From contig JACDAZ010000313.1 in assembly GCA_013695175.1 (NCBI GenBank), positions 1 to 6,748 on the forward strand: a stretch of DNA of 6,748 nt, given 5' to 3'. Source of the stretch: Flavisolibacter sp. (GTDB taxonomy: Bacteria > Bacteroidota > Bacteroidia > Chitinophagales > Chitinophagaceae). The notes beneath the pieces were generated by a model. It saw nothing but the letters and a program-made list of their open reading frames with translations, was not told where the DNA came from and made no database searches. Shown here in pieces: positions 1-6,113 of the stretch. The translations under genes were made by a program, and so were the position numbers. The stretch's first letter is position 1; each line of letters opens with the position of its first letter.

Positions 1-2
1 GT

Positions 3-1628
3 TCCGGCAATGGAGGCATTAGCATTCTCAGAAAAGAAATCCGTGATGAATTGCAGCATAATTACGAGGCAAAACGGGACACCAGGATATTTGAAAATTT
101 TACTACAAACGAAGGACTTGCTAATGACGTTGTATATGATGCAGTTGAAGATAAGAATGGCAACATGATCATCGGTACCAACTTAGGTTTTACAGTTATC
201 AAGGGTGGATTGAGTACAAATAAACCTATTGCGAAAGAACAAATTGAATATTACAACTGGAAGAACGGCTATGGGATAAAAGATGTAAATACACAGGCAA
301 TGTATGTAGACAGTAAGGGCATTGTTTGGGCAGGTACAAGTGAAAAACTTGTTCGATTTGATTATGCTGCTATTCATAAAAATACTGATCCTCAGGAAGT
401 GCGCATACGAAGTATAAAGATTAATTATCAGGACGTGAGCTGGTATAATTTATTTTCTAAACATGTAGAAAATAAGAATAAAAAAGATCAAATTTTATCT
501 GCCATGTTACTGGAAGAAAGCAACCTGTATGGTAAAGCAATCAGTAAGGCAGAAAGGGATGTGGTGCATAAAAAATATTCAGGTATTAAATTCGACAGTA
601 TCAGCCGGCATTACTCCGTACCCATCAACCTGAAGCTTCCGTACAAGCACAATAATGTAAATATTGATTTTGTTGCTATTGAGCCCGCAAGACCCTTTTT
701 AGTGCGTTATCAATATATGCTGGAGGGCTATGACAAAGGCTGGAGTCCTGTAACAGATAAATCAACAGCCAGCTTTGGTAATATTGATGAAGGAGTATAT
801 ACTTTCCAGGTTAAAGCTATGAGTCCGGAGGGGGTTTGGAGTAAACCGATTTCCTATCAATTTGAAGTATTGCCACCCTGGTACCGTACATGGTTTGCTT
901 ACTTCATTTATGCAGCCGCTTTATTTAGTCTTGTTTATATTTTATATAAAGGCAGGATCAGGCAATTAGAAACTAAGCAGGCAGTACAGCTGGAAACTAT
1001 TATAGCTACACAGGAAGAGGAACGTAAAAGAATATCCAGAGACCTTCATGATGATATTGGAACCAAATTGTCGGCATTAAAATTATTTTTAACTTCTTTA
1101 AAAACAAGTGTTGATAAAAAGCAGTACCAGCAAGTAGAAGAACTGGCCGGGAATAGTGAACAACTTATTAATTACACAATCAAGGATGTAAGGAACATGC
1201 TATTGAACCTAAGCCCGGGTATACTGGAAGAATTTGGTTTTGCCACTGCTATTGAAAGTTTAGTGAACCAGATCAACCAAACCAAAACAGTTCATTTTAA
1301 TCTAACTATGTTCGGGATGAATATGGAGTTAAAAAAGGATTATGAGCTCACTTTATACCGTATAACACAGGAGCTGATTAACAATGTTTTAAAACATGCA
1401 GAAGCCAAACATGTTGATTTGCAAATAGGTTATAGAAATGAAAGGATAATTATCATGATTGAAGATGATGGTAAGGGTTTTGATATGAGCGACCACCAGG
1501 ATGGCTATGGATTTAAAAACCTTCAAACACGTACCAAACTATTAAATGGAAACATGATTATAGATTCACAAAAAGGAAAAGGGACAAGTGTTTCTATTGA
1601 GATTCCCTATAAAATTATTGCTGTATGA
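3..1628 (+). CDS. Sensor histidine kinase, Reg_prop/Y_Y_Y type, 5'-truncated by the window
   Basis: This is the C-terminal 541 residues of an inner-membrane sensor kinase that should autophosphorylate and pass phosphate to the regulator encoded next. The reading frame is open from base 3, and the residues before the TTG at 51 (SGNGGISIL) already look like a propeller blade, so the true start lies upstream; family members are often about 1,000 residues. In order: two propeller-like blades (about residues 34-66 and 96-120), a Y_Y_Y-type beta domain (about 215-289), one membrane helix (about 297-317), a HisKA_3 dimerisation helix with the phospho-acceptor His349 in RDLHDDIG, and a HATPase_c domain with N box ELINNVLKHA (Asn461), G1 box DDGKGFD and G2 GYGFKNL. 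All key kinase residues are present. The sensor part would sit in the periplasm; its ligand cannot be told. There is no receiver or AraC domain, so this is a classical kinase and not a one-protein hybrid. Confidence 0.93.
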   Translation, partial: SGNGGISILRKEIRDELQHNYEAKRDTRIFENFTTNEGLANDVVYDAVEDKNGNMIIGTNLGFTVIKGGLSTNKPIAKEQIEYYNWKNGYGIKDVNTQAMYVDSKGIVWAGTSEKLVRFDYAAIHKNTDPQEVRIRSIKINYQDVSWYNLFSKHVENKNKKDQILSAMLLEESNLYGKAISKAERDVVHKKYSGIKFDSISRHYSVPINLKLPYKHNNVNIDFVAIEPARPFLVRYQYMLEGYDKGWSPVTDKSTASFGNIDEGVYTFQVKAMSPEGVWSKPISYQFEVLPPWYRTWFAYFIYAAALFSLVYILYKGRIRQLETKQAVQLETIIATQEEERKRISRDLHDDIGTKLSALKLFLTSLKTSVDKKQYQQVEELAGNSEQLINYTIKDVRNMLLNLSPGILEEFGFATAIESLVNQINQTKTVHFNLTMFGMNMELKKDYELTLYRITQELINNVLKHAEAKHVDLQIGYRNERIIIMIEDDGKGFDMSDHQDGYGFKNLQTRTKLLNGNMIIDSQKGKGTSVSIEIPYKIIAV

Positions 1629-2272
1629 AGTATTATACTCCTTCCTATAATTTATTGATTGCAGATGACCATCAGCTGATTATTGATGGCTTATGCGGCA
1701 TTTTGAAAGATGAAAAAATTATTGACACCATCCATTCTGCAGTTAACGGCCAGGATGCCATTGACAAGGTAATGAGTGAACAGATAGATTGTGTTTTGAT
1801 GGATATAAACATGCCGGTAGTGAATGGTTATGAAGCCACTAAAATCATCAAACAAAAAAGACCGGATATAAAAGTTATTGTTGTGAGTATGATTTCAGAT
1901 GCTTCTGTTGTAATAAAATTTTTGAAAGCAGGTGCAGATGCTTTTATATTAAAAGATACAGGAAAAGATGAATTGCTGAAAGCCATTGAGAAAGTTATGA
2001 ACAATGAAAAGTATGTTAGTAATGAATTGAATTTAAATCTTTATCAGCATTTAAGTCTAAAGAAGAATTCTACTTCCAATAATCACCTCACACCACGCGA
2101 AACGGAAATTGTAGGACATATTGCCAACGGCATGACAAATCATGAAATTGCAGAAAAATTATTTTTGAGCACCAGTACTGTAGATACACACCGGAAGAAT
2201 ATTCTTGCCAAACTATCTCTCAAAAACACAGCTGCATTAGTTAAATATGCAGCAGAAAACAACCTTCTCTAA
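1625..2272 (+). CDS. Response regulator, NarL/FixJ (LuxR-type HTH) family
   Basis: This is a cytoplasmic DNA-binding response regulator of 215 residues, the usual length for the family. The receiver domain (about 9-125) has the acidic pair Asp14-Asp15, phospho-acceptor Asp60 in VLMDINMP, switch residue Ser88 and conserved Lys110. A linker leads to a LuxR-type helix-turn-helix (about 153-215) with LTPRETEIV, NHEIAEKLFLS and recognition helix STVDTHRKNILAKL. The ATG overlaps the kinase stop as ATGA, indicating translational coupling and a cognate pair; HisKA_3 kinases usually partner with NarL-type regulators. The first possible DNA target lies just after its stop codon: the dyad at 2278-2318, with a relative at 3697-3737. 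Control of the neighbouring envelope genes is inferred from this arrangement. Confidence 0.96.
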   Translation: MKYYTPSYNLLIADDHQLIIDGLCGILKDEKIIDTIHSAVNGQDAIDKVMSEQIDCVLMDINMPVVNGYEATKIIKQKRPDIKVIVVSMISDASVVIKFLKAGADAFILKDTGKDELLKAIEKVMNNEKYVSNELNLNLYQHLSLKKNSTSNNHLTPRETEIVGHIANGMTNHEIAEKLFLSTSTVDTHRKNILAKLSLKNTAALVKYAAENNLL

Positions 2273-2277
2273 AAGTC

Positions 2278-2318
2278 TACACTAAAAAGGGGAGTAACAA
2301 AATAGATTAAAAGGTGTA
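2278..2318. promoter_or_regulatory. 41-bp dyad A, candidate response-regulator operator
   Basis: This imperfect inverted-repeat region begins five bases after the regulator stop codon. It opens with TACAC, has GGGGAGTA at 2289-2296 (TACTCCCC on the other strand) and closes with GGTGTA at 2313-2318. The first 19 bases (2278-2296) match those of dyad B (3697-3715) at 17 positions, and the full 41 bases match at 30. The third half-site, clear in B, is degraded here (TAGATT at 2303-2308). Its place between the regulator gene and an envelope gene, about 22 bp before a possible -7 box, fits an activator site. It could instead be a transcript-end hairpin, but no T tract follows. Confidence 0.6.
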
Positions 2319-2340
2319 TGGAAAAAATTTAAATGATGTT

Positions 2341-2348
2341 TAAGTTTA
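2341..2348 (+). promoter_or_regulatory. Possible Bacteroidota -7 box
   Basis: TAAGTTTA matches the Bacteroidota sigma-70 -7 consensus TAnnTTTG in all but the last base. No TTG -33 box is seen at the normal distance; that position is occupied by the end of dyad A (GTGTA, 2314-2318), as expected if a bound regulator replaces the -33 contact. It would give a leader of roughly 35 bases before the ATG at 2391. The region is AT-rich, so a chance match is possible. Confidence 0.3.
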
Positions 2349-2390
2349 CGCAGGTTTTTTTAAGCTGCTTTCATCTTCAAAACATATATC

Positions 2391-2792
2391 ATGAAAATAA
2401 CAAAAGCCCTTTTATCCGTGATGGCAATTTTTTTAGCATTTTATTTTATAGCATGCACGTCTATTCATGCACAAAAGGGAGAGCTGGAAATATTGGATGT
2501 AAGAACGACAAAAGAACCAGCTGAGAATTTGCAGGTACATAATCCTTATGATGTGGAAGTTTTTCGTATCCGTTTCATGGGAGAAGGATATAAGGTAAGA
2601 TATTATCAAAAAGAAAATAATTCTCTTACAAGCCATGAAGCTATGTATATGTTACCCGACGAGTATGACAAAGCGATCTACAATTGGACTAGTGACACAT
2701 CACTTATCATACGATTACATAACACTAAAACCAAACAGGAAAAGAAGTTTGAAGTATTTGGTTATGGTTCTACATCGGGAATTAGAGATTAA
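2391..2792 (+). CDS. Small exported protein of unknown function
   Basis: This protein has 133 residues and I do not recognise its family. The N-terminus has a Lys and a long hydrophobic stretch (about 5-21). Two processing routes are possible: lipoprotein cleavage before Cys22 (FIAC, a poor lipobox because of Phe) or signal peptidase I cleavage in SIHA|QKG after residue 27, a common Bacteroidota pattern. The mature part of about 105 residues is polar and appears beta-rich, with strands such as VEVFRIRFMG, YKVRYYQ and SLIIRLH; no catalytic motif is seen. The ATG at 2391 is chosen because it gives a complete signal peptide. It is the first gene after dyad A and lies 53 bases before the next gene, probably in the same transcript. 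Overlapping shorter frames in this region show no protein-like features. Confidence 0.8.
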   Translation: MKITKALLSVMAIFLAFYFIACTSIHAQKGELEILDVRTTKEPAENLQVHNPYDVEVFRIRFMGEGYKVRYYQKENNSLTSHEAMYMLPDEYDKAIYNWTSDTSLIIRLHNTKTKQEKKFEVFGYGSTSGIRD

Positions 2793-2845
2793 AAACTATA
2801 GGTTCGAAAAGACGTACGCTACAAAAACTTTAAAGAATTAATATC

Positions 2846-3634
2846 ATGATCTTTAATAAGGTTATCCTATTTTCCTTTAAAAAGACAGCTTTTTTTCTAC
2901 TTTTTATTTTGCCGTTGGTTAGTTCTTCACAAGTAATCATCGATAAAACGCTGCTTGAAAATAGTGATGTATGGAAGCCGAAAATTGCACTGGCTGTTAT
3001 TGCAAATAGTCTTAAAAAGGTTTCTATAGGACCTCTTGAAACAGTAGAAATAGAAAAAGGTGAAAAAAATGTAATCCGATCAAGAGAAAGATCTTTTATA
3101 ATAGAAAATGGAAGGTGGGGATTTGTAAGGGATTACCATATTGAAAAGAGGCAGCCATTTGATCTTACTGCCGTTTATAATAATCAGGATAGTGTATTTA
3201 TAAATATGCAAATGGTTACATCAGGCAGCGGGCGAAATAATGGTTTGATACATGGCAAAAAACAATTAGCTGAAGATGTAACCAGTTCAATTTTTTGTGA
3301 AGAAACAATTATTGAAACTAATCATGATACAACAAGATGGGTCTTAAAAAGAAGTAGTACCAGCGAGTATTTCTCTTACGAGGTAGAAAAAAGTGGCATT
3401 GTCAGTAGTGCCGGTGATATGATCACCATTCATTCCGCAAAAGGTTTTAGAAAGAAAATTTATGAAATTAGTTTGCCTGAGGGACTTGTGTTTATGCGGA
3501 ATGGTCAGCAAATAGCCGCCTATCAATTTGCTCCAAAAAATTTATGGCTTCTAAAAGATCTAAGTGATCAGGATAAACAAATATTGGGTGCAGCAGTTAT
3601 AGCTATCTTGTCAGATTACAGAAATAGCTTTTAG
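2846..3634 (+). CDS. Exported protein of unknown function
   Basis: This protein has 262 residues and its family is not recognised. The N-terminal 29 residues form a signal peptide: basic residues at 5 and 12-13, hydrophobic core AFFLLFILPLV, and probable cleavage in SSS|Q. The mature part has alternating short strands (for example FIIENGRWGFVRDYHIE, DSVFINMQMV, KKIYEISLPEGLVFMRNG) and ends in a helix-like stretch, LSDQDKQILGAAVIAIL. A beta-rich body ending in a hydrophobic helix recalls the tubby-like/scramblase fold, but that is only an impression from the pattern and not a motif match. It has two Cys-free halves around a single Cys151. It probably forms a two-gene operon with the exported protein at 2391-2792, and its product would act in the periplasm or at the outer membrane. 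Confidence 0.82.
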   Translation: MIFNKVILFSFKKTAFFLLFILPLVSSSQVIIDKTLLENSDVWKPKIALAVIANSLKKVSIGPLETVEIEKGEKNVIRSRERSFIIENGRWGFVRDYHIEKRQPFDLTAVYNNQDSVFINMQMVTSGSGRNNGLIHGKKQLAEDVTSSIFCEETIIETNHDTTRWVLKRSSTSEYFSYEVEKSGIVSSAGDMITIHSAKGFRKKIYEISLPEGLVFMRNGQQIAAYQFAPKNLWLLKDLSDQDKQILGAAVIAILSDYRNSF

Positions 3635-3696
3635 GCTCTGTTCTATCTCCAACTTATTTGGCTTAATAATCATGATGACTTATATGTTCATCTGTC

Positions 3697-3737
3697 TACA
3701 CCATAAAGGGGAGTAAATAATTACTCCTAAACGTGTA
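3697..3737. promoter_or_regulatory. 41-bp dyad B, candidate response-regulator operator
   Basis: This is the better-preserved of two related dyads. It has four half-sites in alternating orientation: TACACC (3697-3702), GGAGTA (3710-3715, reading TACTCC on the other strand), TACTCC (3722-3727) and CGTGTA (3732-3737, TACACG on the other strand). The centre is a perfect inverted repeat, GGAGTAA-ATAA-TTACTCC (3710-3727), and the outer TACAC/GTGTA ends are also inverted. Length and outer ends are identical to dyad A, and the preceding three bases (GTC) are shared as well. Position upstream of the second envelope operon suggests the neighbouring NarL-type regulator binds here; this is inference. 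As RNA the centre could fold into a 7-bp hairpin, but no U run follows. Confidence 0.65.
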
Positions 3738-3758
3738 TTACAACGATGCATTTGTTCA

Positions 3759-3766
3759 TAGATTTT
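3759..3766 (+). promoter_or_regulatory. Possible Bacteroidota -7 box
   Basis: TAGATTTT matches TAnnTTTG in all but the last base. It starts 22 bases after the end of dyad B, nearly the same as the spacing between dyad A and its candidate box at 2341 (23 bases), and again there is no TTG -33 box. The ATG at 3801 is 35 bases downstream. A second near-match, TGCATTTG at 3747-3754, is closer to the dyad and cannot be excluded. Confidence 0.3.
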
Positions 3767-3800
3767 TACATCATCAATTAGAACATAAAAAAATACATTT

Positions 3801-4229
3801 ATGAAAATACTCTGTCTTCTAATGCTAATGATTATGTTTTCCAATCCATCTTTTTCACAGAACATTGATCAGGACCAGCGATTAACACAGAACGACTTCC
3901 TTAAAAAGAGCAAGAACCAAAAAACAGCCGCCTGGATTGCAACAGGCGTGGGCACGACCATTTTTGCTGTTACTGTGTTCGCTGCTGCGTCTATTCCTCC
4001 TTATCCTACTTATGGGGAAGACGAAGTGGAAAGTACTGGGACAGTGCCGGCAGTAATAGGGCTTGCCTGTATTGCAGCCGGTGGTTATTTATTTTTTGCT
4101 TCGGCAAGGAACAAACGTAAAGCAAGAGCAGCAACGGTTTTTCTTGATATAGAAAATGCTCCAATGTTGCAATATACATCTATCAACAAACAATCGTTTC
4201 CTGTTTTAGGTTTGAGAATAAGTTTTTAA
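3801..4229 (+). CDS. Small exported or membrane protein with two hydrophobic segments
   Basis: This protein has 142 residues and no recognised function, though its layout (signal peptide, 'KKSKNQKTAAW' stretch, two hydrophobic segments, basic patch, C-terminal Phe) is one I associate with small Bacteroidota hypothetical proteins. Residues 1-19 are a signal peptide with likely cleavage SFS|Q20. The mature part has a polar segment with LKKSKNQK (34-41), a hydrophobic segment about 42-64, a Pro/acidic loop (IPPYPTYGEDEVES), a second hydrophobic segment about 82-101, then RNKRKARA (103-110) and a beta-like tail ending FPVLGLRISF. A hairpin of two helices in the inner membrane is plausible, with the basic patch on the cytoplasmic side. 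It is the first gene after dyad B and lies 39 bases before the following lipoprotein gene, so it probably leads that operon. Confidence 0.82.
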   Translation: MKILCLLMLMIMFSNPSFSQNIDQDQRLTQNDFLKKSKNQKTAAWIATGVGTTIFAVTVFAAASIPPYPTYGEDEVESTGTVPAVIGLACIAAGGYLFFASARNKRKARAATVFLDIENAPMLQYTSINKQSFPVLGLRISF

Positions 4230-4268
4230 CTGCCAGGAAAAATCAAAACATTCCAATAAAAAATCATA

Positions 4269-4934
4269 ATGAAAAAAACGCTTACACTTTATCTCATTTG
4301 TTTAGTAGTAATGAGCTCTTGTGCACCCTCACGGTTTGTAAAGCCACTTCAAAAAAACCAGCAGGCGGTAAATGTGGCTTTAGGTGGACCACTGTTTGAA
4401 TATAGTGATGTTGTTATTCCTATGCCATTTCTTTCTGCAAGTTATGGTTATGGTTTTGACAGTACTTTGACAGGCTTTGCGGCATTGAACGTTTCCGCAG
4501 CTTTGTTTGGAAACCTGCAAATGGAAATAGGTGCCACCAAGCAGGTGCTGAAACAATCGGGTTATGTACCTGCTATCAGTATAACACCCGTAGCCAACCT
4601 CATATACAAGAACAAAGACGCCAAAAAATTTTATCCGCAACTGGATCTAAATGCTTTCTGGGAATTTAACCAGAATCGAAATTTGTTTTATGCAGGTGTT
4701 TCTAACTGGTTTGAACTAGCCGGTAAAAAGGCACACGAGCAGGAACAAACCAACCATTGGTTAATTAGTCCGCACATTGGTCAAACATTTATTAGAAAGA
4801 GATGGGATTTTACCATTGAAGCAAAAATAATAGCACCTAATATTAGTTATGAAAGTAATGTTGTTGATTATAAATCGCCTTTAGGGAAAAGAGGTGCCTT
4901 TGGTATTTATTTTGGTTATACACGCAAATTCTAA
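4269..4934 (+). CDS. Lipoprotein of unknown function with beta-rich body
   Basis: This protein has 221 residues. It begins with a clear lipoprotein signal: MKK, hydrophobic core LTLYLICLVV and lipobox MSSC with Cys18 as the lipidated residue, followed by APSRF with no acidic cluster. The body has repeated strand-like segments rich in Gly, Tyr and Phe (FLSASYGYGFDSTLTGFAALNV, PAISITPVANLIY, LFYAGVSNWFEL, RGAFGIYFGYTRKF) and ends in Phe, features of outer-membrane-beta-barrel-like proteins. The combination with a lipid anchor is unusual, because classical barrels use a signal peptidase I site. No enzymatic motif is visible. Only three bases separate its stop from the hydrolase start, so the two are almost certainly co-transcribed and may act together. 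Confidence 0.85.
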   Translation: MKKTLTLYLICLVVMSSCAPSRFVKPLQKNQQAVNVALGGPLFEYSDVVIPMPFLSASYGYGFDSTLTGFAALNVSAALFGNLQMEIGATKQVLKQSGYVPAISITPVANLIYKNKDAKKFYPQLDLNAFWEFNQNRNLFYAGVSNWFELAGKKAHEQEQTNHWLISPHIGQTFIRKRWDFTIEAKIIAPNISYESNVVDYKSPLGKRGAFGIYFGYTRKF

Positions 4935-4937
4935 TCG

Positions 4938-5846
4938 ATGAAACGTACTACAATACAAATATTGGTTCTATTTATTTTTTCAATTGTCATTGCAGGTTGT
5001 CAAAAACTTGATGATAACCTTTTTAACCCTAATGAAAACAAGATTACAGAATACCAGCTGAATAATTATAAAGGCGAAGTAGATTTTAAGCTACCTGAAA
5101 GCTACCAGATATCCAATGATAAAGTGCATTTATTTACGCTGGAATCAAAAGCAGCGGATGAAGCGGAAGCAACCACTATTCATGCTGTGTATATTGGGGA
5201 CCGGCAGCGAATAGCTACTGATACTGTTATTATGTATTGCCATGGCAATAAGGACCACATGGATTTTTATTGGCCACGTGCCCAGTTGTTGGCAAATGTC
5301 AATGGTAAAAATAATTATGGCATATTGATGATCGATTACCGCGGTTATGGTTTATCCGGTGGAAAGCCATCGGAAAAGGCATTATATGTTGATGTAACTA
5401 CGGCTTTAGCATGGTTGTCATCACAAGGATTAACCAGTAACCGTTTGATAATGTATGGATTTAGTATGGGCAGTATACCTGCAACGCATTTAACGGCTGA
5501 ACCAGTTAATCTTAAGCCGGAAAAACTGATGCTTGAAGCTCCCATAGCATCCGCTAAAGTAATGGTGCAGGATGCTACAGGGCTGGCTACACCTGCCGCT
5601 TTTGTTACTGATTTAAAAATTGACAATGTTGAAATGATCAAAAAAGTAACGCAACCTTTATTTTGGATTCATGGTACAAAAGATGACTTTTTAAATATCA
5701 ATACGCATGGGCAATTGGTTTTTGATAACCACAAAGGGAGCTTTAAAGAAGCACATAAAATTGCCGGTGCAGGTCACAGTAACATACCACTTGAAATGGG
5801 ATTTCAAAATTACCTGCAGGTGGTTGGAAATTTTATCAGGAGGTAA
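4938..5846 (+). CDS. Lipid-anchored alpha/beta hydrolase, Bem46/ABHD13-like
   Basis: This is a predicted serine hydrolase of 302 residues. A lipoprotein signal (hydrophobic core ILVLFIFSIV, lipobox IAGC) places the anchor at Cys21. The hydrolase core runs from about residue 80: oxyanion-region HGN (102-104), strand and turn MIDYRGYGLSGGKPSE (131-146), typical of Bem46/ABHD13/YfhR-type proteins, nucleophile elbow GFSMG with Ser176, probable Asp249 in HGTKDDF, and His280 in GAGHSN. The catalytic triad is complete, so it should be active; the substrate (ester, lipid, peptide or cell-wall fragment) cannot be told. Residues after the Cys read QKLDD, similar to the acidic lipoprotein export signal described for Bacteroidota surface lipoproteins, so the enzyme may face outward. 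It is the last gene of the operon that follows dyad B. Confidence 0.9.
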   Translation: MKRTTIQILVLFIFSIVIAGCQKLDDNLFNPNENKITEYQLNNYKGEVDFKLPESYQISNDKVHLFTLESKAADEAEATTIHAVYIGDRQRIATDTVIMYCHGNKDHMDFYWPRAQLLANVNGKNNYGILMIDYRGYGLSGGKPSEKALYVDVTTALAWLSSQGLTSNRLIMYGFSMGSIPATHLTAEPVNLKPEKLMLEAPIASAKVMVQDATGLATPAAFVTDLKIDNVEMIKKVTQPLFWIHGTKDDFLNINTHGQLVFDNHKGSFKEAHKIAGAGHSNIPLEMGFQNYLQVVGNFIRR

Positions 5847-5848
5847 AG

Positions 5849-5884
5849 TGGGAAAAAGTACAGTTTAATTGAATACATTTCCCA
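5849..5884 (+). terminator. Possible hairpin after the hydrolase gene
   Basis: TGGGAAA (5849-5855) pairs with TTTCCCA (5878-5884), with a further three pairs (GTA/TAC) inside after a small internal loop. It starts two bases after the hydrolase stop codon, where a transcript end is expected. The loop is long and the T-rich stretch only begins some ten bases later, so this is a weak terminator call. Confidence 0.3.
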
Positions 5885-6113
5885 GGCAAAACTTTTGTTT
5901 AAGCAGTTTCTTTTTTGATTCTATTGAACCGTTGTCTTTTATTTAAGGGGTTGAAATTGCAGTTGCAAAGGGAATATTGTTTTTTAATAAACCAAAATAA
6001 ACTGTAAAGTGTTTGATATGTGAAAGAAACAAATTACTTCGTTTTCCAGATTTCGAGATAAATGCTTCACATGATTACGCGTTGCGGTAAATTGCTTCAA
6101 CAATAATTAACTA
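5885..6113. other. Intergenic stretch, no gene found
   Basis: No convincing reading frame is present on either strand. AACTTTTG at 5890-5897 resembles the -7 consensus TAnnTTTG in seven of eight bases and has TTG 18 bases upstream (5869-5871), but it lies over 200 bases before the next ATG, and the TTG falls inside the possible hairpin, so I do not call a promoter. The stretch is AT-rich and separates the hydrolase operon from the broken outer-membrane-protein gene, which therefore probably has its own promoter. No copy of the TACAC/GTGTA dyad is found here. Confidence 0.5.

Noticed and set aside
51..53. TTG at 51 as the start of the sensor kinase
   Set aside because: The frame is open to base 3 and the residues before it look like propeller sequence; the gene is simply cut by the window edge.
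2333..2524. Short + strand frame overlapping the signal-peptide region of the gene at 2391
   Set aside because: It overlaps the candidate promoter and a better gene in another frame, and its sequence shows no domain or signal peptide.
2635..2841. 68-residue + strand frame at the end of the 2391 gene
   Set aside because: It is mostly inside the 2391 gene in another frame and has no recognisable features.
3710..3727. Perfect GGAGTAA/TTACTCC inverted repeat as a rho-independent terminator
   Set aside because: The stem is not GC-rich and no T tract follows; the match to dyad A and its place before a gene favour an operator.
2278..3737. The two 41-bp dyads as a CRISPR array or mobile-element ends
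   Set aside because: There are only two copies about 1.4 kb apart, with ordinary genes between them, no transposase and no flanking target duplication seen.
5345..5641. 98-residue reverse-strand reading frame
   Set aside because: It lies entirely within the hydrolase gene, whose catalytic motifs are clear; composition is that of a shadow frame.
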